A DNA stretch of 64,000 nucleotides from Stenocarpella maydis (taxonomy: Eukaryota; Ascomycota; Sordariomycetes; Diaporthales; Diaporthaceae): the NCBI GenBank assembly GCA_002270565.1, contig NQMI01000134.1:36508-100507 (forward strand), in the 5' to 3' direction. The notes below the pieces were generated by a model that did no database searches, was not told the DNA's origin, and was given only the letters and a program-made list of their open reading frames with translations. The position numbers and the translations under genes are program-made. Shown in pieces: positions 46,573-57,828 of the stretch (its first letter is position 1; each line of letters opens with the position of its first letter).

Positions 46573-48693
46573 ATGGACGACTACGAAAATGATCATGACC
46601 ACGACTCAAACGCGAGCTCCGACGACCAGGAGCAGGATCAGGAGCAGCAGGATGACAACATGACTATGGAAGATGCAGATGACATGGATGTCGACGAAGA
46701 TGATGCATTCAACGAAGAAGACGAGGACCAAGACGAGGGCGACAACGATGGAGATGGGGATCAAGACGGCGACCAATATCAAGAGCAGGACCAGGATGGC
46801 GAGCAAGATGGAGATCAGGATCAAGATCAGGACCAAGAACAAGAGGGCGACGGTGACCAGGAGGAGGATACGACAACACGAGTCGACAGACCGTCCCATT
46901 CGAAATCCAACTCAATAGACACGCCTCTCACACCCAAATTCAGACCGAAGGTCCGACCCGAAGCAATTACCGCAAGGCTATACGATATCGTGCCGACCAT
47001 GGCAGCACCTCAAGCGACGTCCATAAACGCCATCGCCATCACCCCCGACCTGCGCTATTGGTTGACTGGAGGGTCCGACGGCTACATCCGAAAATACGAC
47101 GGCCCAGGGACAATCAACGGCAAGCAGCTTTTGACGGTTGCCCAGAGGCACCCGTTCGTAGACAGCGTCACAAAAGCCGGAATACTCATGTCTTATTGGG
47201 AGAATCTTGAGCCAGCCCCGCCGAACCCAAGGGGTGGTGTCAGCGATGCTGACCGCGTTCTGTCCCCTGTCTACAGTCTGGCAGTCCACCGGGATGCACT
47301 GTGGTTGCTGGCTGGCTTGGAGAGCGGCGGGATCAACCTTCACAGCGTGAGACACGACGAGGGTAAGACCATACACGTACTGCAGGGGCACAAGAATGCC
47401 GTATCGGTGTTGCAACTAGCACCGGACGAGAAGAGCGTGCTGAGTGGAAGCTGGGACAAGAACATTCTCGACTGGGACCTGAATACTGGTAAGACAATCC
47501 GGGACTTCAAGGGCAGCAAAAGTCAAATCTCAGCTATTGAACCGCGGCCCTTGAGTGGTGCACCGATACCAGCGGAGGCGGCGGAGGAATCGTTCCTGAG
47601 CGATACGATGCGTACTAGCACTCGCACAAATGGTTTCTTCAGCAGCGGTCCTGACTCTGGAATACCGAACGGCGGGACGCTTCCCAATGGCGATAGCATG
47701 GGAGATGGCGAAGGTTCTGATCACGAGTCGCTCTTTGGGAGTCCAGGAGGTTCACTATTTGGCGATGGAAACAACAACATGGGCGCTGACAACCCATTCG
47801 GTGGCGACAACGACAACGATGGCTACTCACACGCTATGTTGGAACCACTTGATGATGCCCCAAACGGGGATGGCGGTGCTACCATGGCAGGAGACTCTAT
47901 GATGGCCGACGCGACACATGAGACGGCAGAACCCCCACCAGCAGATGCTGCTCCTGCGACCCAAGACCCAGCACAAGCGCAGTTGGACCAACCACCAGCT
48001 TCTGACGCCGGCAGTAACCAACTAAAACCTCAAGACGCCTCACAAGCCGATTCAGCACGACCGTCAACTGCCCAAACCGACGGTGACTCCAAGCAGCCCT
48101 CAATACACTCACCGACACTGGTCTTCAACAACCCGGCCCCAGTACAGTTCGACCCCACGCAGACCTCCGACTCGACATTCCTATCCGCATCGATAGACGG
48201 CACCATCCAAATCTGGGACCGCCGGGTGCCCGCGCCCCTCGCCCGGATAGGCACCCGCCCTGGCGTCCCACCGTGGTGCATGGGCGCATGCTGGTCGCCG
48301 GACGGCAACACCATCTACGCGGGGCGGCGCAACGGCACGGTCGAGGAGTTCAACATCCACAAGGCCACGTCCAACTGGCAGCCCGAGCGGACCCTCAAGT
48401 TCCCCGCTGGCAGCGGCGCCGTTTCGGCCGTGCGTACCATGGTCAACGGCCGCCACCTCGTCTGCGCCAGCCACGACATCCTCAGGCTCTACGACTTGCG
48501 GGACAACCGGGCCTTTAAGCACGGCGCGGTGCCGTTCCTGATTATCCCCGGGCCCCCTAGGGCGGGTGTCATCTCGCAGATGTACATCGATCCGACCTCC
48601 AGGTTCATGCTTACCGCCGCCGGCACCAGGGGGTGGGAGGGGAGCAGCACCGAAGTTCTCATCGGGTATGAGATTGGGTGTGTCAACGATTGA
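46573..48693 (+). CDS. SPT8: Spt8-like WD40 subunit of the SAGA coactivator
   Basis: In the nucleus Spt8 helps SAGA contact TBP. A single exon of 706 residues starts at ATG 46573; the upstream in-frame stretch is not needed. Residues 1-115 are extremely acidic, rich in Asp, Glu and Gln (EDEDQDEGDNDGDGDQDGDQ). Then come KVRPEAITARLYDIVPTMAA and WD40 repeats: INAIAITPDLRYWLTGGSDG, LSPVYSLAVHRDALWLLAGL, LQGHKNAVSVLQLAPDEKS, a long Gly/Asp-rich spacer, then FLSASIDGTIQIWDRR and MGACWSPDGNTIYAGRRNG. The order of acidic head, split repeats and long spacer fits fungal Spt8. This is a housekeeping gene and marks the edge of the accessory island. Confidence 0.9.
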   Translation: MDDYENDHDHDSNASSDDQEQDQEQQDDNMTMEDADDMDVDEDDAFNEEDEDQDEGDNDGDGDQDGDQYQEQDQDGEQDGDQDQDQDQEQEGDGDQEEDTTTRVDRPSHSKSNSIDTPLTPKFRPKVRPEAITARLYDIVPTMAAPQATSINAIAITPDLRYWLTGGSDGYIRKYDGPGTINGKQLLTVAQRHPFVDSVTKAGILMSYWENLEPAPPNPRGGVSDADRVLSPVYSLAVHRDALWLLAGLESGGINLHSVRHDEGKTIHVLQGHKNAVSVLQLAPDEKSVLSGSWDKNILDWDLNTGKTIRDFKGSKSQISAIEPRPLSGAPIPAEAAEESFLSDTMRTSTRTNGFFSSGPDSGIPNGGTLPNGDSMGDGEGSDHESLFGSPGGSLFGDGNNNMGADNPFGGDNDNDGYSHAMLEPLDDAPNGDGGATMAGDSMMADATHETAEPPPADAAPATQDPAQAQLDQPPASDAGSNQLKPQDASQADSARPSTAQTDGDSKQPSIHSPTLVFNNPAPVQFDPTQTSDSTFLSASIDGTIQIWDRRVPAPLARIGTRPGVPPWCMGACWSPDGNTIYAGRRNGTVEEFNIHKATSNWQPERTLKFPAGSGAVSAVRTMVNGRHLVCASHDILRLYDLRDNRAFKHGAVPFLIIPGPPRAGVISQMYIDPTSRFMLTAAGTRGWEGSSTEVLIGYEIGCVND

Positions 48694-49180
48694 TCTGCTC
48701 ATCTTTTAAACAGTGGTTTTGCATAATTAGCTATCAGCGCGGGCCCTGAGATAACCCTGGTGTTGGCCTCGTGGACCATCACTTATTCACAAATAGTTGT
48801 GGTCTCTTCTGGTCTTTTGGGTTTTGGTTTCAAAAAGGCGTTTGATAACAAAAAGAACGCCGTGTTGGGTTATTTTAGACTTTCGAAGCGGGGCTTATAT
48901 GGGCCCGCTACAGCGTCGTGGTCGGGGACGGCGCTACATTGTCTCATTTTCGGCGGCAATACCCCTTTTATTATTATGCCTACATAGTGTTTCTGTTGGA
49001 AAAGACCAACTTTATCAACATATCATTGTCAAGCATGCTCATTTACTGTGACCTAGTTCCTCTTGAATTGGGGATGGCTTTGCGTCTTTAGCTCCTAGAC
49101 TGGTTAACAAACAGGTAATTTGGCAATTCAGGTATAGTTCGGCTTTATCATTTTGAACAAGTCCTCCGACGGTTCGTCAT
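48694..49180. other. Intergenic, no gene seen
   Basis: Normal composition; a 75-codon frame at 48760-48987 lacks any support. Confidence 0.45.
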
Positions 49181-49621
49181 GCTCAGGAGCCCGCCAAGAC
49201 ACTACCACAAGTACAAGACACGGACGCCCTACAGACTCTACCAGACCATGGTCCTCTCAACGACGACTCCATCCTGTTCATGAACCAAATAGTTGCCGGC
49301 GCTAAGCTATTCGCAGAAGAGACGCAGGCTATCTGGGCAGTGGCCTACTAGGACAAGGCGCTCAAGCTACCCTCTGTCCCTGAGAGGGAGAGCGACATTG
49401 CGCACATGATCGCCTGGAACAGGCGGCGTTATCTTTCAAACGGCAAGCTGGGGCATTTCGCTGCCTTTGACAGCGTCCCGTACGTAGATAGGCTCCTAGA
49501 CGAGGTGGGGCTCACGGCACATCGGAAAAAGGGCTGGCTGGGGAACATGTTCTTGCCCATTATTCCATCTGACCTGGGGAAAGTGTGGGAGGAGTACCTC
49601 GCGAAGCGAGCCAAACAGTAG
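49181..49621 (+). pseudogene. C-terminal remnant of a flavin monooxygenase (dimethylaniline type)
   Basis: One frame reads SILFMNQIVAGAKLFAEETQ, then a TAG at 49348-49350 (after AIWAVAY), then AHMIAWNRRRYLSNGKLGHF and KVWEEYLAKRAKQ to a stop at 49619-49621. This is the C-terminal tail of a flavin-containing monooxygenase. The FAD and NADPH domains are absent upstream, so only about 140 codons of a once 550-codon gene remain. It is distinct from the pseudogene at 41232. Confidence 0.65.
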
Positions 49622-49849
49622 GCTACAACCACTTGGAACCGAAGTTACGACTCCCTCTATTCTGTAAACGGCAGGATGGCTCGCAATGACTCAAGTACTA
49701 GAGTGACAGTATTTCCGGTCCGAAAAGTGGGGGCGGGGAAGATAATTCAGCTTTTGTCCTCAAACAACACGCTCCAGTCTCTCATTTGAATGTTGTGAAT
49801 CGGTGACGATGCAGAGAAATGCCGCAGATAGGAATGCTGCCGACGAGAG

Positions 49850-50010
49850 GAGTCAGCAGACAGAGTTCTACACATTTTGGCTGCTGCGCCTTGGACATTT
49901 GCCAATCAATTGTTGTCGATCCTGTTGTTGGTTGGTACCTAGGGCAGGGGCATGGGAGAAGGCTGAATAGATGTGCGAGGAATAGCCAACTGCATACGGC
50001 GCAGTTCATT
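49850..50010 (+). repeat. Dispersed repeat, inverted relative to 22250-22440
   Basis: Shares with the reverse complement of 22250-22440 the blocks TGGCTGCTG, CTGTTGTTGGTTGGTA, TGTGCGAGGAA and AGCCAACTGCATA in the same order and similar spacing. No gene is associated. The stretch 49622-50571 otherwise contains nothing I can recognise. Confidence 0.75.
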
Positions 50011-50571
50011 GTGGGGCCCAGAGCCACCTCGCACTTTTCCGGTGCGCATTTTAGCCAGCAATTCGCGTACTTTTATTTCTTTAGTGAGTCAAGGGATTCG
50101 AAATAGCAACCCTTCCCCGTCACAGCGGGCCTGCCGTCGCAAGTTGGGGGTAGGTGGGCGCTTACACCAGATCCTTCTCACCGGCTTCGACACCTATCGA
50201 AAGGAAAGCACTGTGCCTTAGTGGGAAGTCGAGCACCGGGTACAAGATGCTACTAGACGAGGAGCCTGAAACTTCCTACCCCTAAAGGAGCTTTGCACCT
50301 TCATCTAGCTACAGACGAACGTTCGTGTTGGGGTCTGAAGCGACTGGAACAACACCAGCAATAATATTAGAAGCAATGCGATGTGTTGCCACAAGCCTTA
50401 TTAGTCCATCAACATGATCCCCCACGGTGCCTTGTCTGCTGTCAAGCTTTGCTGCCATCCACAACCTCATTCTTGTCTGCATCTGTCTTTCTCTGGCATA
50501 TAACCCCGTGGTGTCTCTGCGTGGTCATCAACCGCGTTTTCCATACTGAGTTTCCGCCCACAACGTCCACC

Positions 50572-52074
50572 ATGGCTACCGTAGCATCGAGGAGATCATC
50601 GGCCGAGGAAATCATGGAGCTTTCCCAGGCACCGGCAGCTATGCCGCCGCCTGGAGTTACGCCGGATTTTGACAGCCCAGACAACTACAAGCACGAGAAT
50701 ATTATCATGCATTCTGTTGTGCTTTCATTCACGACGCTGGCTGTTCTAGTTCGCCTATACACTCGTGCTGTAGTCAAGAAGGCCTTCGGTCTAGATGACT
50801 GCAAGTTCCATCCTATTATCCCGTCACATCAAATTCACATCGTTGAAGCCCGCATACTAATCATTTGTAGGGTTTGCACTTTTGTCATGGGTATATCTGC
50901 TAGTTATCCGGAATAATTCGTGCCTCGCTAATTTGATCAAGGCTCTTGCCCTCGAGTTCTCCATCATCATGGCATACGGTACGGTGTCCCATCCTGCCGT
51001 GCGTTAACGACTTGGGGCTTCGGCATGCATATCTACGACATCCGGGCATCCCAGATAATCAACACCCTCAAGGTATTTCATCCGACCAATTCTGACTGTC
51101 AATGTGGTCTGTGTACTTGCGCGTCGTCCATATTGGCTCACCGCCTCCCAGAAGTCCTACTTCCCTCTGATCTTGTCCATCAAGCTTTGCATCCTCCCCG
51201 GCTACCTGAGAATGTTCAAGACAGACCGCGGGACGAAATGGGCCATTTGGTTCGGTCTTGCGGCCCGGTCCACATTCTACCTTGTTACATTCTTCATGGA
51301 CGTGTTCCGCTGCAAGCCTGTCGCGGCGGCATGGAACCCGACCATCAAGGGGACGTGCCTGAGCTACGCTGCATTCCTGTGGGCCACGGGTGTTTTAAAC
51401 GTGGTTTCTGACTTCTACCTCTTGCTTCTCCCGTTGCCTATTATTTTCAAAATGCACATGCCTATAGCTCGACGCCTGAGGATAGCTTCGATCTTCGGTC
51501 TCGGCACATTGTAGGTCCCATCCCACCTCCCTTAACATATAGCAAGGTCACTGGCTGGTAATCCTCTGACGCTCACATGCTCGCAGTACTTGCATTGCCA
51601 GTATCATGCGGTTTGTGATGTCGATTGAGTATGCGAAGGACCCTGATCAGACCTACGTGGCTGCCAGGGTACTCTATTGGACGTAAGTCCATAGTCATAT
51701 CAGTGGGCTTCACTTACCCTACTAATCCAATATTATCTCCCGTCTGTTCGGTGTGATCTAACTACTCTACCTAAAGCATCCTCGAAGCCAACATTGGCCT
51801 CATCTGCGGCTGCGCTACCGCCTTTCCTGCCTTTTTTGACGCCTCTGCCCCAAGGTCCTTTGGCTCCCTGGTCGGAAGTCTTCTGGCTAGAGCCTCGGCA
51901 TCTCAGGTCAACATTCCCTCACTACCCAGAAGCAACAAGGATTGTGAAGGAAGCCCGCGGTTGAGCGATGAAGCCAGTCAAACCTGTGGAAAGGCTAGGT
52001 GGGGCAATCTGTCGCGACCGAGCAAGCAGAATTTCCACAATCAGAGAGAAGTAGAGCGCAACTTGGGCGTATGA
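50572..52074 (+). CDS. Pth11-like seven-helix membrane protein (possibly disrupted)
   Basis: A fungal rhodopsin-fold (CFEM-less Pth11-type) plasma-membrane protein, often a surface-sensing receptor. ATG 50572 has a good context (CCACCATGG). The conserved AFGLDDW is produced only if the first intron starts GCAAGT (50802) and ends TTGTAG (50880), a GC-AG intron. The second intron is about 50900-50950. Next come EFSIIMAYG, then a 29-nt stretch with a TAA, then W-GFGMHIYDIRAS, GYLRMFKTDRGTKW, NVVSDFYLLLLPLPIIF and ILEANIGLICGCATAFPAFF. Later introns begin at about 51061, 51513 and 51683. Stop at 52072-52074. The 29-nt insert near 50983-51011 lacks a splice acceptor and would break the frame, so the gene may be dead. 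Confidence 0.7.
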
Positions 52075-53015
52075 CGTTGCGACTGAGCCGAAGGGCAGGA
52101 AATCCAGTGAACGTCCGCCCACCCAGCTTTTTAGGACTGCCCACCCAGCTCGACCCTGTTCGCCCACCCAGTATGGAAATTATGCGTGCAGCCCGCTATA
52201 AAGTCTTGTACGCCTTTCTAAAATATTCCGCGCCAGAGCCTTTTAGAGCCCCTTAACGTGCCAACAGGACCTTAACGCGCCTCAAAGCTCCTTTATATAC
52301 CCAGAGGAACGCCCTCTACGAAGGCCCTCCGCGAGGCCCTCCGTGAAGTGAATAGCTCCCAGGCCCCGGGAGGGGCTTTCCACCCGGTATGCAGAAACGA
52401 CGATCTCCTTGCCGATTTGAGCGCTTGCCTCGAAACGCCCAACTGGCATACCTCACTTGAGCTGGTGTGACCGACTCACTACGCCGACCGTCAACTTCGT
52501 CAACCCACCTGATAACCTTCCTCTCGTCAGCCGGCCGGGCCATTCAGTCAGACCTCTTGACGGCCCGTCGGCCTCCTTCCAGGCAACGACCACCTCTCCC
52601 CTACGGCAAATATCGGCCTCCCCGACAACTCCCTTTCAGCGCGATTTGCACGGTTTGCAAAACCCCCTCAGAGAACTTAAGCCTTGCCGGTCTGCCGGGC
52701 GGTAATAGCTTCTTTCAGCACGCGCCACCACCTGCGCGTGAATGGTCTGAGTGCTTGGTCGCCAGGCTATAAGTGTCAGCGCGGAAACGTCTTCTTCCCA
52801 CTTCCCCTGCGTCTTCACCACCCGATCACGGAAATCGTCAACGGCGATACGGCAATGCTTGCACCCCATCACACGGCCAATTCGACTTCCTATCTCAGAA
52901 GCTTCCAGAAGCACAACTCCCATGCACAGGTCAGTAGCAACTACAGGTCTCCCCAAGTCTCCCGATAAAGTCAATCGTAGCACTTACGGGCACGCAGTGC
53001 GGGAGGGAGGCTGTT
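52075..53015. other. Intergenic / decayed region
   Basis: Contains TTAACGYGCC-type repeats at 52250-52280, CGAAGGCCCTCCGCGAGGCC at about 52319-52338 and the shared repeat below. A 115-codon minus-strand frame (52636-52983) with two Cys-x2-Cys pairs overlaps plus-strand frames; neither is convincing alone. Confidence 0.4.
52345..52395 (+). repeat. Short repeat shared with 38378-38430
   Basis: GAATAGCTCCCAGG, a GC-rich link, GGGGCTTTCCACC and CGGTAT match the other copy in order and orientation. Confidence 0.75.
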
Positions 53016-53269
53016 TGCTAATGGTGTGACTCAGACTTCAAGTCGAATCAGAAGCTAAAGTCACATATCCAGAGTGCCCATCGCGACAAGCTCCCAGGGA
53101 GCAACGCCAAGCCAGAGGACGACCTGCCCGACCATACCGTAAGTCCGAAGCCCGATGATGCTGTCAAACTATCTGCCAAGCTCGACGACGTCCTCAAGTC
53201 TCGCAAGTACATAGATGCGAGGTATCTGTTCGTTGCCCACCTCCTCGCCCAGCTTATCCAAGTCTCGTA
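53016..53269 (+). pseudogene. Relic of a C2H2 zinc-finger protein
   Basis: The frame reads Cys, stop (TAA 53019-53021), Trp, Cys, then DSDFKSNQKLKSH and IQSAH, an exact C2H2 finger (C-x2-C-x12-H-x4-H) with a nonsense codon between the two cysteines. It continues with a Lys/Asp-rich tail to a stop at about 53267-53269. No start or upstream exon can be assigned. Confidence 0.5.
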
Positions 53270-53542
53270 ATTTAGGAGCAGCAGATCTTGGCATCAAACA
53301 TGAGCAAAAGACATAATACATACAGTCTAAAGACTAAGTAAAACAATGAATTTTCATTGCCCCTTGGGTTGGTTGTCAAGTGAACTTGAACTGCCAAGTT
53401 TCCTAACCTAGAAGTACTGTTTACGTCTTTTGGCTTGTAACCCTCCATGTGCTTCAATTTCAATAATTCACACTTCGGGACCACTTTCTGTCATCATTAT
53501 CAAGTTGGAAGCCTCTGTAATCGCCTCTAGCACCATTGCATC

Positions 53543-56500
53543 TCAGTCAAAACTTATGAGAAGGTCCTCTTCCTCCTCCGCCTCATCCCTCAATGGCATC
53601 GCGGGCTCAGTCGGATCACCAGTACCATCGACGCCGAAAGAGATCAAAGACTCGACATCATCTCCAATGATCTTTTGCCATCGTTTTGGAACGGTTGGTA
53701 CATTCAAGGCGGCTACATCAGTCCGGCTTCGTCCTCGCCTAATGCCCAGAACCTCTGCCTCGAACCCAAGGTCAGACTCGCCCATCAACGAAACACAGTC
53801 TGCGGCGGCTCCAACCCCGGCTGGCTCAACCGGACCGCGAAGGTTGATCAGAGACTGAGAGGTATCCATGTTGCTGGTGGCGAGGGTATTCCTAGATAGG
53901 GCACGCTGGTACTGGGTTCGCTGGTCGGGCCTATTCTGGGGCAGAGACCGATCTTGGACCTGTTTGCGCTGGCCTTGGCGTCGAACATTGCTTTTTCCAC
54001 AGTCAACCCGAGAGCGTTTGCCTCTTGGCGGGTTACGACCTTGGTGTTGAGGCTGTGATCGTTTCTGATTGTCCACTCCGTGACGGCCAGCAGTTTTCCG
54101 GGTGTTGGGCGGCGCGGGATTCTTGGGTTGGAATCCAACCAGAGATTGAGCTTGTTCGCGACGGTGACCAGTCAATGGGCTGTCAGTCTGCACAAAAGGC
54201 TTGGCGCAAGATCCACCCCAGGCGTCAACTTCATCGGGAGATGGGTTCCGGCTATTTGTCGATGCAGAAATTTCGGGTTGATGTCCACCTGGGTGATCAT
54301 GGTGCTCGGGATGCCGACCAACTGTTCGGCTGTGAGCTGGTCCAGGAGGGTCAGGGTGAGATCTACCTTGAGTTCCAACCTGGCCCTGGCGGACTCGCAC
54401 TCCGTCAAGGTTTGATATGGGGATGAAGTGCTCATTGATGCTGCTTATCTCGGGAGCTGCGGAAGGATTCTGCGGTGTGTCAAACTGAATCAACGGCTGC
54501 TCGACCATGGTATGTGTTGCCTTGAGTCGAGCCTCACGGATTGCGTCGTCATGCACCTGGGGGTTCCCACTGAACTCGAGCCATTTTTCCGGACTCCGCT
54601 CGCCGCTCTGCGCTGGAATAGTGGGCGGGAGTGAACTAGCGACCTCCATGTGAAGCAGGGCCAAGCGTTGCTGGGCTTCAAGAGCCCTGGAAAGATCACA
54701 ATCCTCACAGCATCGGCAGGGGTCAGTGCAAACTCCGGAGCACTTGTGGCAACAGTCAAGAATCTTTGTGCAGGGCTCAAGACATGGAAGCCTCTCGTGG
54801 GGAGTCCTGTGAATCACTGTGAGGAACTAAAACCTAGTAGAGGTAAGGAAAGTGAATAGATTAGAGAACTTACACGTGACAAGAGAGGACACAGTTGTGT
54901 CCGCAAGGAAGTTTGGCCTGGCATTTAATCCAGCATCCGCCAGCATTGCCGATGAAGCTGTCGGGCGACTTCATCCAGATTTCGTTCGTGCTGTTCTCAT
55001 CGTTGTGATTTTGGCAGACCAGCGGCAGCCCTTTGCCCATAGCAACGCGGTACTGATCTGCGAAACCGTTCCAAACCGGGCCCCAGGTCTTGAAGGACTG
55101 CGTGGTTGCCTGGAAGAGGTTCTCCTTGTTGCCGAACATGAAGAATCCACGACGAGCTCTGCTGATGGCAACTGTTGCACGGTTCAGGCTTTCAACAAAG
55201 CCCACTCGCTTGGCATCGTATTGCGTAGGGGGACTTCGGACAAGGGAAAGGAGGACGATCTCGTTTTCTTCTCCCTGGTAAGAGTCGACTGTGGCGACGT
55301 TGAAACGGCGTGCGCCTACTGCCACAGCCTCTCGTAGAAGTTGGAGAATCAACTTCTTCTGTCCGCAGTAGTAGGTGAGCACAGTTATCTCTGCAGCCTT
55401 CATGCCGTTCTGAACCAGGTACTTTATGAAAGCGACGATCATCAGTGCCTCTTGGCGGTTGAGCTTGCTATTTTCAGCATCCGTGTCCTCGGGCCACTCA
55501 TGCGTGAAGAACCAGGTGCGCCGAGAACCCATGCCTGGAATGAGCGGGCGATTGGTATTATCCGTGACAAGAGGGTGATCTTGCAGCTTGGGATAGTACT
55601 GCTGCACGATGTAGCTCAGCTCTGGCGCCATACGGCGTTGGAGGTCGAGCATGGTGTAAGGAATATGATTTCGGACCAAGCGCTGAAACAGCGAGACGTT
55701 GAGGTTGAAGGGCTCACCCCCAAGACGGGCGATATCGCAACTAGGCGGAAGCTGCTGGTGATCGCCGACGAGGATTAACTGGTCGAGACTGGGGAACAGG
55801 GCAGCGGTCACATTTGCCTCTCGGGTCTCGGCAGCCTCTTCGATCAGAAGGATTCGTGCGCCAGTGGCAGCCAGGAAACCCCGATATTTGGTCAATCCGG
55901 TTGTAGTGCAGCCAATTATATCGATGCAGTGTTTCTTCAGGATGGTTAGATCGCTGAACCACTTGTTGAACTTTTGCTCTTTTGCATTACTAACAGCCTG
56001 TTGGAGTATCTCGTGAAACTTGTTGACCGATGCCTCTCTCAGCCTGGACTGAAGAAGTTGGTAGACCCCACCGCGGAGCTGAATTTGGATCTGGAAGAGG
56101 TCTTCATTGCTGGCAAGAGCGGCAGCACATCGGGTCTGCCAGCTGGGGACGCGGGGCGTATTTCCAGTGTAATGGCTGCCCAGAGGGATCCAAGTCCCAT
56201 ACAGACGATCGTCGTCGTCGTCGGCTGGGCCATTTTCCATGTCTGGATCCAGCTCAACATCACGCTCGTCAATAGCTTCTTCTTCTTCAAATTCGAGGTC
56301 TTCGGGCGGCTGGCGCACGCGTTCGATGCGCTCTTCAGCCAGCCAGGTCTGCATTGCTGGCTCGTCATCGTTGCCTTCCCAGCCGTCGCTCGACAAGGAT
56401 TCGAACTGGGCCTCGTTGATGACGGCAGCATCAAGAAGAGTCTGGGGGTCCAGCAATTCCTGGCCGCCAAACACGCCGTTGACGAGATCACTGAAGGCTT

Positions 56501-57828
56501 CGACGTTCTGCAGGCGGGCTTTCTCAAGCGACTTGTGCTTGGCCCTTCCGTCTCCAGCGGCCTTGCCGAGCGACTTCCGAAGGTGAAAGAATGTGCGTTC
56601 CTTGATGACTTCGTTTTCTGTGCGGCCTCCCACGCGCAAGATGTTGGCCCGGGCAGAATGACAGTAGATCAGTAGCTGATCTAGGGCGTGGTTCGTCTGG
56701 GCGGCGACGATCACTGGAGGGTCACCAGGCTGGCGATTTGCAAGGATAGTGTTCAGAGCCTGGACTGAGGTAAACGTCTTGCCGGTACCAGGAGGGCCCT
56801 GGATGACGGCCAGCTCATTGGTGGCCATGCGTTGGAGGGCCTCGAGCTGGGACGAATCAAGGCTCGTGTACTGCTGGATACCCTGCTGCGAGAGAGGCCG
56901 CCTCATATCACACTTGTCGTACTGCTTTGCTATTTGCTGGAAGAGCAAATTCTCCAGCTCCTTGCTGCCAGACGCCCGCTTCTGCTGGGCCGGACTGAGC
57001 TGGGTGATGAGACATGATAAGTCCATGTGAGGGTTCTGGGTGACGGAGCGCGACAGCCGGTTATGGCGGTCGAGGTCAACTAGATACTTCCCAAAAGCCG
57101 AAGTCTCGCCGGCGGCGAGCTGGAGCCCAATCATAGCATGGCGAGCGGCCTCGTAGAAGCCATTGCGGGATTCGATCATGACGAGCTCCAGGTCTGGATC
57201 TATGACGGCGCTCTCTGCGCACGCCCAGATGATGTCGATTGTGGGTGGATTCTGGTCAAGTCCACCCTGTATGGGGCGCTGTGCCACGATGGCGACGCGG
57301 CAGTCGGACTGAAAGTTGTCGGTTGAGAGGGCGACGATGCGGCCAGGTGTAAGCCGCTTTGACTGCTTCCACAAGATCTTCAGACCGGCGCGGCGGGTCG
57401 AAAAACTGATTCGGCACAGGGGGCCAAGCTTCGTCATGAGATAGCCTTTGACGAAGACCTGGACATGTCAGAGGTGGGAATGGCCGAGCGGTAGCAACGG
57501 GTCGACGACCTACCTTGGTGTAGACAGATGTGTTCTGGTCATCGGTCATGGCGGGGGTAGACCTGAACTCATTGACGGAGAATCGAAGCCCCTCGACGGC
57601 CTCGAAACGGAGGATCTTGTAAAGAGCCTCGAGGTAGTGGGCCTTTGAGTCGAAGGAGGTGTCGATCGGGAAGGACGGGAGGTCATTTGTGGTGGCAGCC
57701 GGGTCGAGCAGCTCTGAGGATGCTGGGAACTCTGGGAGCTGCTGCCAGGGCTCCGCACCGTGCGGCTGGAGAGGGTCGTAGAAGACGTGGTCACGAATAA
57801 TGGTGGCCGCGTCTGGATTGGTCGCCAT
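53543..57828 (-). CDS. SF1 (UPF1/SEN1-like) helicase with NFX1-type zinc fingers
   Basis: A large RNA/DNA helicase of the ZNFX1 type, linked in fungi to RNA surveillance and silencing. Exons: 57514-57828, 54876-57458, 53543-54826; 1393 residues. The first intron ends TCCAG and joins SVYTK to VFVKGYLM. The second splice is less certain (GTGTAAG donor, TTTTAG acceptor; a better GTAAGT donor 2 nt away would break the frame). Motif I GPPGTGKT is at about residues 326-333, followed by an acidic insert, motif II LLIEEAAE, VGDHQQLPPS, DSYQGEENEIVLLS and ATVAISRARRGFF. Cys-rich NFX1 repeats follow (CGHNCVLSC, CLEPC, CHKCSGVC). The C-terminal 350 residues look disordered and end LLISFD. Start chosen at the ATG giving MATNPD. 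Confidence 0.88.

Noticed and set aside
46606..46899. Hydrophobic 97-codon minus-strand frame
   Set aside because: It is the complement of the Asp/Glu/Gln-rich head of the Spt8-like gene; the hydrophobic look is an artefact of that codon use.
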